Source: Nyssa sinensis (lineage: Eukaryota; Streptophyta; Magnoliopsida; Cornales; Nyssaceae). Taken from it: a stretch of DNA of 64,000 bases. The notes under the pieces are model-generated. The model was not told the origin of the DNA. It ran no database searches and saw nothing but the letters and a program-made list of their open reading frames with translations. The DNA is taken from positions 38,970,754-39,034,753 of the forward strand of contig CM018035.1 in the NCBI GenBank assembly GCA_008638375.1, given 5' to 3'. A program made the translations under genes and the position numbers. Shown here piece after piece: positions 11,076 through 23,807 of this stretch (within the stretch, counting starts at the first letter, position 1; the number at the start of each line of letters is the position of its first letter).

Positions 11076-12365
11076 GAATCCTCATAAGTTCTCAGAGGGA
11101 CCCAGTCTGTTTGTTGCGGATGATTGGTTGAGGCAGGTTTCCAGACTTTTAGACATAGTCTGTATCTGGGAAGATGATCTCCAAATTGATTATAGAAGCC
11201 TTTTGTTTTGAGGGACGGGCCCTAACTTGGTAGGAATCAGTAGGGCCTACTATGGTTAGAGTGTGGGATGTCTTCAACAAGGCTTTCATTGAAAAGTTAT
11301 TTCCTGTCGTGATTAAGGATTCACTACGACAAGAGTTTCTTCATCTGTATCAGGGTGACATGACTGTATCCAAGTACGAGTCCCTGTTTTTCTTCTTTAC
11401 CTGATTTGTTCCAAGGTTGTTGATAATGAGGTTAAAAAATCTCATACTTTTGTGCTTGGGCTCAAGCCTACCATTCGGAATAGGATACTTCATTTCAAGA
11501 TTCAGGTATTCTCAGAGCTTTATGATAAAGCCATGTTGATCGAGGCCAACTTGAAGGACACGAAGAGGATCCATGATTCGAGGTATCCGGTATAGGGTTC
11601 AGGTTCTTATCACGATAGATGGGATAAGAAGAGACATAAAGAGGGAGCCTCTTACTCACAAAGCAGATTCAGACTTCTTATCGACCATCCTATTCTTCAT
11701 TCTCCGCACCTACGAAAGGTACACAGGGTGAACTAATTTGTTATAAGTGTCATTAGCCGAGGCATTAGAGGTGGATTGCCCACAAAAGAGACAGACACAG
11801 TCCTAGGGATGAGGACAACAAAAAGGCAAGGACTTAGGGCTTTCCTAGAGCATAGGCCAGACATAGACTCAAGGCGAGATAAGACCCCCATTTTCTATCG
11901 ATGTGGTCAGTTGGGACACATTCTTAGAGTTTGCGCTGTGGCTCAACCTGAAGGGACCAAGGGTTCTTCAAGTTATCACCTGGGCTACTCTTCTCAAACC
12001 CATCAGATTGGTCAGAGTTTTCTTCCACCGCTACCTCTAGTTTCTGCTTTTTCAACTCAGAGCTCCAAGCTAGCCCCAAGGCCTTCATCTACTACAGCCA
12101 GACCACAGACTACTCATTAAGGGATGACACGTTAGGACCCGTCTTCGGGCCAAACATAGGAGAGAGTGTATGTAGTATTTATTACAAGTGTTACAGGTCT
12201 AGAGTCATTTATTTATAGAGTTTTTCCACCCATTCGACCCCGAGGAAACCTTATGTTTATCATAAGAATTATAGGTTTGAGTATTTCATTATTCTGAATC
12301 TTCTTGCAGGTCTAGAGATATTAATTAACAAGGCATGAAGTTTTATTAGAGTTGTTGTGTGTTAA
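11076..12365 (+). pseudogene. gag: Decayed gag of an older Ty3/gypsy element
   Basis: Starts in mid-gene: ADDWLRQVSRLLDIVCI, then VRVWDVFNKAFIEKLFP, LRQEFLHLYQGDMTVSKYE (about 11255-11375), with stops between. Two zinc-knuckle remnants follow, one near 11738 (CYKC, then stops) and one at about 11893 with the first Cys lost (FYRCGQLGHILRVC). The longest open stretch is 11776-12120, Ser/Pro-rich after the knuckle as in gag-protease linkers, and a GRVYVVF remnant follows near 12160. It differs in sequence from the A1 gag, so it belongs to another, older lineage. Confidence 0.75.
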
Positions 12366-12489
12366 ATTGATTGATTAAAGGTTAACAGAGTCAGTATACA
12401 ACTAAACACACAAGAGGAACGTGGAGTTTATAATCGAAAAAGATATTTTATTGATAAGTCATAAGGAGGTTACAAAATAGGAAGTAGAA

Positions 12490-12765
12490 AAAAAAAAATA
12501 CATAGAAGTTCTAATGCTCGGTGGGCTCAAAGTCTTTCTCGATCATGGATGCCATAACTTTGATTTGCAAAAGAAGGTCTGCAGTAAGGTCCACCACCTT
12601 GGTACCCTTCTCTTCTTGTATCTCGGCATCTGAAATAAGGACTGCATCTATACCAGAGATATCCAAAGTAGGGTGAAGCTTGCGTAATTTCGTCTTACAC
12701 AAACTGTAGAGATCTGAAAAAAATGAGGATAAATATTTTGTTTTTGCCGGTAGGGCACTATTCAT
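12490..12765 (-). pseudogene. Element E, C-terminal exon of a Transposase_28-like pseudogene
   Basis: Open minus-strand frame of 84 codons ending at 12511. A pyrimidine-rich TTTTTTTCAG just before DLYSLCKTKLRKL suggests the true exon starts near 12718. The C-terminal part is acidic (EIQEEKGTKVVDLTADLLL). I place it downstream of the 15535-16990 remnant, split from it by LTR D1, because both are minus-strand, intron-bearing and in the expected order. Homology of this last exon is an inference. The 12365-12490 interval before it holds nothing I recognise. Confidence 0.4.
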
Positions 12766-12879
12766 GCACCATTTATCGGTAGGGCACTACATATGCATCA
12801 TTTAGCTATAAGTCATGTTTAGAAGCATGATTTGAGTATTCCTTAGAAGAGAAATATGATTATAATGTTAAAATACACC

Positions 12880-15534
12880 TCCTGTAAAAATTTGAGCCTA
12901 TTCGAAGACAGTTTCAACAACGGGACCAAAAGGGCATCCCGGGTGGCCTGGGTGAAACAGGCCAAACCTGGCCCTAGGCGAAAAATAAATTTTTTTGAAA
13001 ATTTTTAGTTAAAATAATTTTAAGAACTTTGGCTAAAGCAAGATGTCGAATTGAGGCATTTCGGGACGGGTTGTAGTGTAACGGGGTCCCAGATTCATTA
13101 AGGGCGAAAAGGTCATTTTGCCCTTTTGCCCCTTTGGTATAAATATAGCCCCTTAGTGTTAAGAATCACAATTTTGGTCTGAGATACATCAGCAAGTCAT
13201 GCATGGGAGAAAAGTGAAGCGAAAACCTAGGTTTTCCAATCTTCAAGCCACCAAAACACACTTCTAAGCCAAGATTCTTGCAAGACATCCTTCTAAGAAG
13301 TTGTTCCCCACGCCAAGAACTATATTCTCACTGATCGGTTTGGCTGCACAGTGAACACAACTCCCAAGGGTTGAGAAAAACCCTTTTAGGTATCATATCT
13401 TGCTAAGTTAGGAATATATTTAAGTTTCTTTGCCTTTCTATATGTTGGTTGAGTGATTTAGGTATTTACTTGATGTTAGAAAATCACTTAGGTGGTAGTT
13501 GCTTTGAAAACTTAGAGTTGGTAGTTTAGGTACTTTTGTGTTCTTTAAGTTTCCTGACAATTTGTTACCATGATGAAGGTGTACCTTGCATATGTGTTGG
13601 ATTATTATATTTTAGCTTATGTTCATGTAGAGAAACTCTTGTGGTTTGAGAGTTATGATTTATTCCTTGTGTTGGTACTTTATATATTTTGTGATTCTTA
13701 AGAAATTGTTAAGGTTGTAAATATGTAATGTGTTTATATGTGGAATTGATTGAATTGCATGTTAGGTTCGTGTAGATAAAGCTTTATGATTCAAAGGTTA
13801 TGTTGCTTTAAGTTTAATGAATTATCAGAGGCATGTTCCATGTGTTGATGAAAGGTTTCATTGAATTGCATAAGAAAAAATCAAGGCATGTTGGCATAGT
13901 GTAAATCCTTGGAAACATGGCATGAGTTGAGTACTTTGGTGCTATGCATTATGAGGGTGCAAATCCTGTAGTGAAAAACACAAAATTGGCTATTGGTACT
14001 CGCATGCTAACGGGGTTTAGACTATGAAGCGAGACATACATTGGTACTTGCATGCCAACGGGGAAGAACCGTGAAGCAAGACATGGGTGGCATAAAGTTG
14101 CATGTGTGTGTCATACATATTGATATTGCATAGCATTGGGGATTGGAAGGTTATGGTTTCAAAATGTACACTTGCACATGCCACGCTTTAAATTTATTCT
14201 TAGCATTAGCATTTTTTCATAACAGCAGTTGAGCTGACCCCTCGTGGGATATCATATTACAGACGAGGCTTCCGGCACTTGAGACTTGATGAAGTCTTGA
14301 AGGAATGAAGGAAGGGAACTTTGAAGGATATTTGGCCCTTGGGCATATTTTGTATGTATGGGCATAAGCCCAAAAAACTTGTGTTTTAATTTGAAAGAAT
14401 GGTTAACTATAGGCCTTGGGCCAATTTGTAATATAAGGGCCTAAGCCCAAATTACATGTAGGATATATTTATTTAATGTGCCTTACATGTATATATGTTG
14501 AAGGAAATGAATGTATGTTTAATTCCCATGAATTGTGGCCATCAAGTGAGGATGGATTGTGATACTATTATATATATGAATTGTTGCAAAATATTAGGTG
14601 GGAAAATGATTAGAAAACAAAGGAAGTTATGTTAAAAATTTTGTGAAATTAAGGTAGAAATTAGGTGTGTGAAACACCCCATAAATAGGTGAGAAAAGTG
14701 CCAACAAGGGGGGTTGAATACCTTGAAGTAGTGGGCTAAAATGGGGGAAAAGTTACTTTTAAAACTTTGGAAAACAGAGAAAATTGGCTGCTAGACAGAG
14801 AAATTCAGTTGCATCCACTACAGTAGACCTGCAGAAAAATAAAAACTTAGGTTGCAGTTGCTAGAGTAGACAGCCCCCCTGCAGCCCAGCCATGCGCCCT
14901 ACGCGCTCCAGCCTACCCTTCCGCGCACTTGCTGTTGCCCTGCTGCCTTGTCATGACACCAGCCCTTGACCCCCCTAACACCTGCCCCTTAGGCCACCTT
15001 TTTTAGCCATGTTTGGACACCTTTTTAAACTATGTTTGAGCACCCTATTGGGCCATGTTTGGCCAACCTTTGGGCCATGTTTGGCCACCCTTTTTGGCCA
15101 TTTTTGGCCACCCTTTTGGGCCATAGTTAGCCACCTTTTTAGGGCCATGTTTGGCCACTTACATAGGCCATGTTTGGCCTTTCCCTTAGATAATTTTTAG
15201 TGGACTTATTGATTCATTCTTGGACCATGCCTTAGGACATTTTGGGGCCCATTTGGGCTATTATTCCAAGGTTTTTTAGGGACACGTTGGGACTATTTTA
15301 GAGACTATTTTTAGATGCTACTTGGACTACCTTAACCATTAGTTGGGGGAAACGTTTGACTACTACTTGGGACTCATCTTGGGTGGGTCTCATTAATAAA
15401 TTTTCACTTCTAATCTTGTGGAAAACATAAGGAAATGAATGAATGATCAATTAAACCCACCTTGTGACCTTTCACTTACTTTTCTTATTTCATTTTACTC
15501 GTTCCTCGGGTTTGTGGAAATTCGGGGTGTGACA
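12880..15534 (+). repeat. LTR D1 (left end uncertain)
   Basis: The right end CGGGTTTGTGGAAATTCGGGGTGTGACA-like terminus (15507-15534) matches, in reverse complement, the start of D2 at 62018. An internal GAGCTGACCCCTCGTGGG followed by ATATTACAG near 14270 also matches D2 (62290-62330). No TSD was found: CAAAT follows the right end but is not seen before a plausible TG start. TGTAAAAATTTG at about 12888 is a guess for the left end. No coding potential; it contains a minisatellite. Confidence 0.6.
14995..15190. repeat. Minisatellite of TTTGGCCA-type units in D1
   Basis: Seven to eight degenerate copies of a unit of about 25-30 bp built on GGCCATGTTTGGCCACC with palindromic TGGCCA cores. The short open frame across it (15009-15200) is a by-product of the repeat. 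Confidence 0.8.
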
Positions 15535-17041
15535 CAAATGATACTCGTTCTTAATAAAATCTCCACCCAATCTCTAAACCTCAGCCCTTTAAACCACCTC
15601 GATCTCCCTTTTGGTAGCCTCAATGCTCTTGGGCAGCTTCAAAGTCACCGTCGCATAATAGTCAACCATCATCTTCTTCAAGGCTTCTAGATTAGAAGCC
15701 AAAGCGTTCTTCTCTAACTCCAAAATTGAGTAGGCATTAGTAGCCTCTTTCAATGTTTCTTTTGAGGGAGAACTAGCATACTGAGCAGTCTCTAACTATA
15801 GTCGAGTCTCATCCAACTCATTCTAGAGCTTGTCAATTTGCTCAATGTCTTTGTGGTTTTCTATAATAACAGGCATTGAATGAGTCATCTATAGAACAAA
15901 AGAAAACTTAGTCAGTTCAAAAGGTTAACTAAGAAAAATAAATAGAGTAGGCAAGAGATCAGAATACTTAGCCTCATGTGGGGTATCATCAAATCCCTGG
16001 AAATTTTCTCAGGCTTATGCCTCTTGAATATCCTAGTGTCTGTAATAATGACTGGGAGGGGGGGGGAGGGACAGTCCCTACCTTGCCCCTCCCCTTTGAA
16101 GGCTGAATGGTCGTTGACACGGGAGCAGGTGCTTCATAAGTCGCTAGAGAGAGATCCAACTCTTTGGATACTGTCCTTTCAAGAGAGTTACCCCCCTTTT
16201 GATCAAAACCTTTTCTCCTTTTTGCAAAAAGGGTGGTCTAAATTGGGGCAAAACTCTCCTCAGTCATCTTCTTTTCCTAGCTCGGCCGATATGAAGAAAT
16301 GAAAGACTTATTCAACACTTCACTCTTCTATAAAGTAAGTCGAGTCTCCATCAAATTCTTAAGGCTAAGGATCTGGTCGTGCGGACGTTCTTTGGGCTAA
16401 AAAAGCTATTTATACCTCTCCTTATCATCTTAAGCAAAAATTGACCTTCTCCAAGCTGCCTTATTTGTACCAAATATCCAAAACAAAATGAATCAAAATT
16501 AAAATAATGGTAAGAAAAAATAAAAGAGTTCTTAAGCTCTGTAAGCTCAACCTTGAAACTGGTGTACCAAGGAAAGAAACTGGTTGTGTTCTCGTGGTCC
16601 TTAAACTCCCAGCCACCATTGACAAAGAAGTACCACTTTTCCATGTTTTATTGGAAGAGGGTACCGAACTGAATGGGTTGAACCCTTTGTCAAATGACAT
16701 GTAATACATGCCTTCAGACTTTTGGTACTTGAGGCCCATGTTATTCCTAAGCAAATTAAAGTCTACTTGGACCTTGTTATTATGAACTAAGACTAAAAAT
16801 GCAATTATTTTCCTCTAAGTATTGATGTTTAGTTCGACAGGGCAGATCTTGAACTAGTAGAAAAACTCACTTATTAAAGAATGTAAGGGAAAGCATACCC
16901 CGACCTCGAACCATTCGAGGTAGGCACAGATTTCCCCTCATTTAATATTTGTAGGGCGATCTATGGGCTTGCAAACTATTAGGTCTCTTACAAATTTAGT
17001 GTTGGCTAATCATTGTACACAAAACTATCATTGAGTTATAC
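15535..17041 (-). pseudogene. Element E, Transposase_28-like ('putative gypsy type transposon') multi-exon pseudogene
   Basis: Read on the minus strand from about 16990: AYLEWFEVGVCFPLHSLISE, a stop, then FKICPVELNINT, a stop, KIIAFLVLVHNNKVQVDFNL and GLKYQKSEGMYYMSF. This is the N-terminal pattern of the plant Transposase_28 family (PF04195), followed by a frame change into KWYFFVNGGWEF (about 16620). Further on, an acceptor TTGTTCTATAG|ATGACTC (about 15885) precedes a coiled-coil-like stretch (KEATNAYSILELEKNAL, NLEALKKMMVDYYATV) that ends at LTR D1. Several stops show decay. The function of the family is unknown; it is found on non-autonomous LTR elements. Confidence 0.65.
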
Positions 17042-17144
17042 TGTCACGACCCACAACCCACCCTTTGCGGATTAGTAGGCTGCAACCATCCGACCCGGCC
17101 CTTTTGCCTAGCCGGACCTGATCATCATGTTACACTATCATCAG
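17042..17144 (-). repeat. LTR C1, first fragment (its 3' terminus)
   Basis: Starts TGTCACGACCCACAACCCACC, the reverse complement of the usual GGGTCGTGACA end. It is cut by G1 at the duplicated ATCAG (17140-17144) and resumes at 23037. Confidence 0.8.
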
Positions 17145-17560
17145 TGTAACACCCCGATCCCGCGAAATTAATAATTAATTGATAATTATTAATTAATACC
17201 GACTTACAGAATGATTTAGGGAATTAATCGTAATCCCGACGGTCGCCATAGACCGATTAAATAAAGAAAATGTCTGGAGGGAAGGGTACCTTACCCGAAT
17301 CCAAATTGCTGGTTAAATCGGTAAAATAATGCCGTTTTAGCACTAACGGAACCCGAATTAGTTAACCCCGAAAATCCCAAATGATTAATAAATGACATGG
17401 AACCTCTGACACTGAAGCGAACTGAATTATGAAGCTCTCGGAAGAAACCGCATCGAAAAAGGAGCTACGGAATGAAAGTTATGTAGCAAACATTGAAAAT
17501 TGAATTACTGTGCAACCAAACGTGGCCTTAACCGAAAATATGGAAAAAATGGCCAAATGG

Positions 17561-17660
17561 GAGGCCAAGGGAATTGAACCCTTGACCTTTGAGTGGAAAG
17601 AACTCTTATCCAGAAAGTTAACCATGTAGGCTGCCAATGTAAACCATGTAGGCTGCCAAT
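17561..17660 (-). other. tRNA-like antisense segment in G1
   Basis: On the minus strand GGTTCAATTCC (from 17570-17580) matches the Pol III B box, within CAAGGGTTCAATTCCCTTGG, a T-arm-like hairpin. The A-box side is decayed by a 21-bp tandem duplication (about 17619-17661). G2 and F keep a better A box. Confidence 0.45.
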
Positions 17661-20635
17661 GTTTTGTGCTTAGTTGTACAACAGAAATGTATATAACCTA
17701 AAATCTGGTTGGGCCATCTCCCAAATTGGCCAACGGCCAAGCATGCAACACATCATCTCTGCATCACCCCTATGCACCCTAACCCATCATCACCCTACTT
17801 CAGCCATGATCACCTCTCACCCAAGCAGATTACATGCAACCAAATGATTGCAAATCAAGCAATCAAATACACATGGCTCTATATGGGATATATGTGTGTA
17901 TGAAATCTGAATGGGAGGATTGTTTGATATACTGATACAGAGAAGGTGATAAGGGGAGAACTGATCTGTTAAGAGAGAGAGAGATTCCAAGCCATTTGTG
18001 AGAAGCCGTGTGTGTGAAACATGGTGTATATGCATGTCCATGGGAGATGCATCAAGAGGAAGGGACTGAGGGGACTGCGTATTGCATGACCGACTGAGGC
18101 AACAAGCAAGGATCAGATCCGAGCCATAGATAACAAGGGAACCACTGTACAGAGGTAACACCTCAAATTTGCTAAATTTTCTGTTTAAAACTTGTTGCTG
18201 TTTTTGATGGTTTTGAATCCTTTAAAATGCATGCACGAAACCCTCTTGACACTAGAAACATCAGGGTCAATTTAGTAGGCCAACAGGGCTTGAAAACCCA
18301 CTGACCGTACCTAAGTCCACCATGGATGGACCAAGAATTGCAGGTCTGATTCGACCTCCATAAAACCAAGTTTTGATGGTTTATAAGTGATCTAGACACT
18401 GAGGGGGTTCAAAAACCACTGACCCGCGACCCCATTGCCTGAGTTTAGACCCTCAAAACCGAACCTATAGGTCTCGGCCATGGAATCCAAAATCTGGAAT
18501 AGGCCCTTAAACTGAAATTTCTAAATGGGATATTGATCCCCATGGACACACGGTCACAAAGAATCAAACCGTGTGCGATTTGGTTGAGGAATAAGGCCAT
18601 ACGGCCGAACTGAAACCCCCCCATGATAATCGATTAAACAGAGCTTCAACCGTAGATTCGAGGCACCAAACCGATGCCAAAATGATGGCATGACACCCAG
18701 GGACTGATTGGAACCGAAAGCAGTTGAGAACCCTACCTGAAACTCCACGAAAATGGAGGAAACCGGAACTGGGAATTAGGGCAACAGTACACTGATTGGT
18801 GAAGAAGACGACGAGTCGACCGAGTCGACTCGTCCAACACGCCTAAACCCACTGAACTGACTCGGACACGTGTCTGTCCACGAGCGTGCCACCGAATTAT
18901 TGAAACTGCGCCGTTTTGGGTTAACTGTTTAAAATTTAAAATCGAATTCTGGCTGTTTGGCTACGGCAATAATAAATTAAAATTGGTTTGGGCTTAGCCC
19001 TAAACACGGATAAGGGCCAATTAGGGATGAGAGGGATATCTTATCCCGGTTTTCTGAGGGACTAGTGAACCGGTTGGTTTTGAGGAATTTGGACCGGTTC
19101 AACAGTTTAACCCTAAAACCAAGGGGTTTGAACCCCTAAATTATGTAAATTGGTTTTTGACCCCAACAGTTTTGGGTAATTACACAGTGGCCCAGATTTT
19201 GGAAAACTCTTTCATTTAAGCCCTGAATAAATTAATTAAATAATAAAATTATTATTTTATTATTTTATTAAATAGGTAAAATTACAATTTTACCCCTGGA
19301 CATTAAATATGTCAAACGAAGTCAAAATAAGTTAAATAAATAGTGTATTTTCACTATTTCAAGCATTCTGGACTCAATGGTACAGTCCGATTTTAGAAAT
19401 ACAGTACCGAAAAATACAGACCTGTAAGTGATAAATTACTGTACTGCCCCTGATGGCACCAGACCCAAATAAAAATAAAAGACAGTCTATTTTGACTATA
19501 TCGGGCGTTCTGAACTCAACGGTGAGGTCCGTTTAACGAACTGAAGTCCCGAAAAATACAGACACATAAAGTGTAAATGACCATACTGCCCCCGATGCTT
19601 CCCAGGGTCAATTGAATATAACAGATAGTCCAACTTAATTATGTCGAACACTCTGGACCCAATGGTGAGGTCCATTTTATGAACTGACGTGCCGAAAAAT
19701 ATGACACGTGAAATTACCAAATTACCCCTGATACTGTACGAAGCCTAAATGAAGTCCGATTGGGACGAAACTGATAGCGATAGAAGCCCAGATACTGGTG
19801 AGACTGTAAACATGATTAAATAATGATTCGGAGTCAGAATCTTACAAAACGTAAAATGACCAAAATACCCCTGAGCACAGTAAGTGCAAAGTAGAGGTCA
19901 AATAAAGGTCAAACTGATCTGATAAATTATCATAGGGATAATTATGAACACTGAAGGGCTAAATAAGACTCCGAGACAGTCAATGCGTAAAACGAGAAAT
20001 GACCGATGTGTCCCGATGATCAAAAGCAGATACCAAACGAAGTCCAAAGGACTTAAGAATTTACATATGAGATATATGGGACATTCTGAGGACCACGACA
20101 GGGTCCGGGGTAAGAATGGCAAAATTACCATTTTGCCCCTAAGGCTAAATAAGCACCTAACTGATAGCAATTTAAGTCTAAAAGACTTAGAACTTCATAT
20201 ATAGGATATATGGGATATTCCGAGGACCACGACTGGGTCCGGGACAAGAATGGCAAAATTACCATTTTGCCCCTAACGCTAAAATAAGAACCTAACTGAT
20301 ACTGACTGGAGTCCAAAAGACATATAACTTTATATTTAAGATATAAAGACCATTCTGAGGACCTTGACAGGGGTCCGGGGCAAAAGTGACAAATGACCGT
20401 TTTGCCCCTAAGACTGAATAAGTAACCGACTGATAACGATTGAAGTCTAATGACTTAGGTTATAATCCTGATGACTGCTAAGCCTAATTTAAGAATAAAA
20501 TAGCCCCGGATGAAACCCGATGAGAGGGCGATAGGCTACTAGGTTATCTTAGGTAATCCGATAGACACCTAAGATGACCAATGAGACCTGAATGGATAAA
20601 TTCTGATCTGTCTGTAATTGATGATGATTGTTCAG

Positions 20636-20708
20636 GATATACATGGTGATGCCTGACGTACTTGGAGGTTATCGGATTGTTTGCGCAAGGAGATAACCGT
20701 AACAGTTT
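20636..20708 (+). other. Putative leader exon of G1
   Basis: The acceptor GATTGTTCAG|GATATA ends at 20635 and the donor GTGAGTAACC starts at 20709. The donor context (AGTTT before GT) is weak. G2 has the same layout with a mutated acceptor (TTCAA). The position matches the 54-59 nt exons of B2, B3, B4 and F. Confidence 0.35.
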
Positions 20709-21003
20709 GTGAGTAACCCTGACTCCTGAATTGGTGTATAAGCACACCGTCTAGTTACTGTATTTTAAACACTGTACTGTACTGTTTTACCTGATACACT
20801 GATTTCATGCCCTTATTCAAATGCATGATTTTTACTGTCTGATTCCTTTGTTCTGTACTGCAATAAACCTATCACTGCTTTTACTGAAAGAACAACTGAC
20901 TCTTGGTACCACCTCAGTCTTGAGCACTATATGAGCATACTGCACTGTTTAATCTGTGCATACTGTACTGTTTATTCTGTTATACTATTCTGCTCTGCTC
21001 ATT

Positions 21004-21123
21004 ACTGATCTGTTCTGTTACTCTGATGTTTTAACTGATCTGTTCTGTTACTCTGATGTTTTAACTGATCTGTTCTGTTACTCTGATGTTTTAACTGATC
21101 TGTTCTGTCACTCTGATGTTTTA
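21004..21123 (+). repeat. 30-bp tandem repeat, four copies (G1)
   Basis: Four nearly identical units of 30 bp starting ACTGATCTGTTCTGTTACTC. G2 has only one unit at the corresponding place (about 37946). Confidence 0.95.
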
Positions 21124-21179
21124 ACTGTACTCCTGTTTTTAAATACCGTTTCAAATGAACGTGTTTAACTAACTGTTAT

Positions 21180-22440
21180 GTCTAATCTGTTCTGATCTGT
21201 TCTGTTGATTTGCCTGACTCGTTCTGTCTGATCTGTCCTGACCCGTTCTGTTTGATCTGTCTGACCTGTTCTGTTTGATCTGTCTGACCTGTCCTGTTTG
21301 ATCTGTTTTGTCCTGACCTGTTCCGTTTGATCTGTCTGATCTGTTCCGTCCTGATCCGTCCTGATTTGTTATGTCTGATCTGTTCTGTCCTGATCCGTCC
21401 AGATTTGTTATGTCTGATCTGTTCCGTCCTGATCCGTCCTGATTTGCTATGTCTGATCTGTTCCGTCCTGATTTGTTATGTCTGATCTGTTCCGTCGTGA
21501 TCCGTTATGTCTGATCTGTTCCGTCCTGATCCGTCCTGATTTGTTATGTCTGATCTGTTCCGTCCTGATCTGTCCTGATTTGTTATGTCTGATCTGTTCC
21601 GTCCTGATTGATATTGTACCAGTTGTTCCGTCCTGTTCAATTCCGATATGTCTTGTTCTGATAGATGTATTATTCCATTTTGTTCTGACATGTTCAGTTT
21701 CGATATGTCTTAATCTGATTGATGTATTGTTTCGTTTGTTCCGTCATGTTCAGTTCCGATATGTCTTGTTCTGATAGACGTATTGTTCCGTTTTGTTCTG
21801 ACATGTTCAGTTTCGATATGTCTTAATCTGATTGATGTATTGTTTCGTTTTGTTCCGTCATGTTCAGTTCCGATATGACTTGTCCTGATTGATACTGTTT
21901 CATTTTGTTCCGTCATGTTCAGTTCTGATATGACTTGTCCTGATTGATATTGATTCGTTTCGTTCCGTTGATGATATACTTGTATCCTTGATTGATATAC
22001 TGTTTCCACCCAGTTTTGTCTTGTTCCGTTTTGTTGATGATATACCTGTATCTCTGGTTGACATATTGTTTCCGCTTCGTTCTGCTATGTTCTGTTCTAT
22101 TTTATTCTGATTTGTTATGCTTTATTCCGTTCTGTTCGGTTATGATCTGCTATGACCTATTCCGTTCTGTTCGGTTATGACTTGTTATGTTCTGTTCCGT
22201 TCCGTTCTATTATGTTTTATTGTGATCCGTTCTGACCTGTTCTATTTCGACCCGTTTCATTCTGACCCGTTCCATTCTGACCTGCTCTGTTCTGATTTGT
22301 TATGTCCTGCTCTGCTCGGTTCTGCTCCGTTCTAACCTGTTGTGTTCTGTCCTGTACGGTTATACTTGATATAGTCTGTTATGTTCTGTCTGTCCCGATC
22401 TGTTGTTTTATTTTGTTCAGTTCTGCTTTATTCTACTGAA
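21180..22440 (+). repeat. Degenerate pyrimidine-rich tandem array (G1)
   Basis: About 1.25 kb built on TGATCTGTTCYGTCC words, arranged as higher-order units of about 39 bp (21360-21610) and then about 55-60 bp around GTTCAGTTYCGATATG (21640-21960), fading to single words. All frames read here are artefacts of the repeat. Confidence 0.9.
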
Positions 22441-23031
22441 ACTGCATTTAAAGTAGATTCATAAAACTGCTATTTTAGAAACAACTGAACTACCCTTGTG
22501 CTTTGTAAACAAGAAATGGTTTTGAAACCCTTGACAGGGAACCTGTGTTACTCATTGGGCTTTTCGAAGCTCACCCCATTCCCTAACATTTTTCAGGAAT
22601 GATATCTGTTGGATCCGATGGCACTGATCTGTGGAGACTGGATTATTGAGGAATGAATTTATTTAATCAGGTGAGTGATGTACTACGACTGACTTGACTG
22701 ATATGTACTGAATATAGATGTGGCTCATGGATTTAAACGGTACTCTAGAGATTATAGTTCTGCTCTGTTGTTATATGTCGGATTATAGATATGCTCTGAG
22801 GTTAGAATTGTTAGCTGTTGGATTTTAGACTTGCTCTGTGTGATACATATCCTACGGTGGATACATGAGTTGCATTTCCTTGACAAAAAGTTTTTAAATT
22901 CCGCTGCATCTGACCCTACAGTCGGAGTGCAATTCACTGAAAAGTTCAGAAATTGCCTTCGGTTGGTCGCGTGGCGGCTGACTGGCATCACATCCTCGAC
23001 ATCCGTGTAGGGTGGGGTTCGGGATGTGACA

Positions 23032-23807
23032 ATCAGTGCAACTAATATGTAACCACATACATTATCATATATAAATATAGTGAAAGACAACAAAGAAAAA
23101 GGATTACATGTACGTATCATTCTGCTAATACAAAATACAGCCTGTAAAATTTCTAATACATCATCTCATCCCCAGGATGTGAATACACAGGAGTGCTACC
23201 AAACTGTACTATTATTACCATGACTTGCCAAAAATGTCCAACCTATAGTCGCAGCCTCCTACGGTTTATCCTCCGTATCAGTCCCTAAAATTAAACATGT
23301 AAGTTTGGATTGAGCTAAACTAAGCTCAGTAAGTAAGTCCCCTACTCTTCCATGTGTACATGATCTGAAAAGAAATTGAATAATCCAATAACAAGGATAT
23401 GATAGATAGTCAATATCATAACAACAATCATAGCTCATCAATGAATATTAAATGATCAGGAATACAGATGATAATCAAAGAACATCAGTTTGAAAGACAA
23501 CATCATATGCTACAGTAAAAAACTGTCAAATACATGATCATTGTAAGTACTCAAAAAAAGTTGTGCAACTACATGATCATTCATACAAGAACATGATCAT
23601 AGTATGAATCTCAATAAATAGATAGTGATGTTAAATCTGGTGGATGCGATCAACTACGGGGCCCGACATACCCCCTGTGTGCATAAAGCACTGAGCTCAA
23701 TAATATAATTGCGTCCTCTAGTACTGGTGTCATGCACTATGCCTCGACATAGCTATGATAGAAATTGGTCCCCTTACTCGGGATGTGACCCCTTGCTTGA
23801 GGCATAC
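23032..23807 (-). repeat. LTR C1, second fragment
   Basis: Continues C1 after the G1 insertion (second ATCAG at 23032-23036). It resembles the start of C2 (33300-34000): the CATCTCATCCCCAGGATGTG block, a hairpin GAGCT/AGCTC at 23312-23327, and on the minus strand an acceptor TTTAATTTTAG at 23285. It is cut at 23808 by B1; the rest of C1 does not return in the window. Confidence 0.75.

Larger units (their letters stand above)
20709..22596 (+). other. Putative 1.9-kb leader intron of G1
   Basis: From GTGAGTAACC to CCTAACATTTTTCAG. The hairpin GGGCTT-TTCG-AAGCTC (22557-22572) ends 24 nt before the AG. The whole CT-rich array lies inside it, which may explain why array length is free to change. 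Confidence 0.45.
17145..23031 (+). repeat. Solo LTR G1, 5887 bp, TSD ATCAG
   Basis: TGTAACACCCCG at the left and GGGATGTGACA at the right, flanked by perfect ATCAG copies (17140-17144, 23032-23036). No primer site, PPT or coding sequence is present, so it is one LTR left by recombination. Content in order: tRNA-like antisense stretch; U3 with at least seven diverged repeats of a 110-150 bp block (about 19370-20450); a short leader exon; a 1.9-kb putative intron filled with CT-rich tandem repeats; the hairpin; the acceptor. It is close to G2 over most of its length and unusually long for an LTR. Confidence 0.92.

Noticed and set aside
12880..12900. Exact left end of LTR D1
   Set aside because: Several TG starts are possible and none has CAAAT (the bases after the right end) before it, so no boundary is claimed.
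15009..15200. 63-codon frame in D1
   Set aside because: Produced by the TTTGGCCA minisatellite.
20984..22440. CRISPR-like or satellite (centromeric) array
   Set aside because: Units are short, variable, without unique spacers, and confined within a TSD-bounded LTR.
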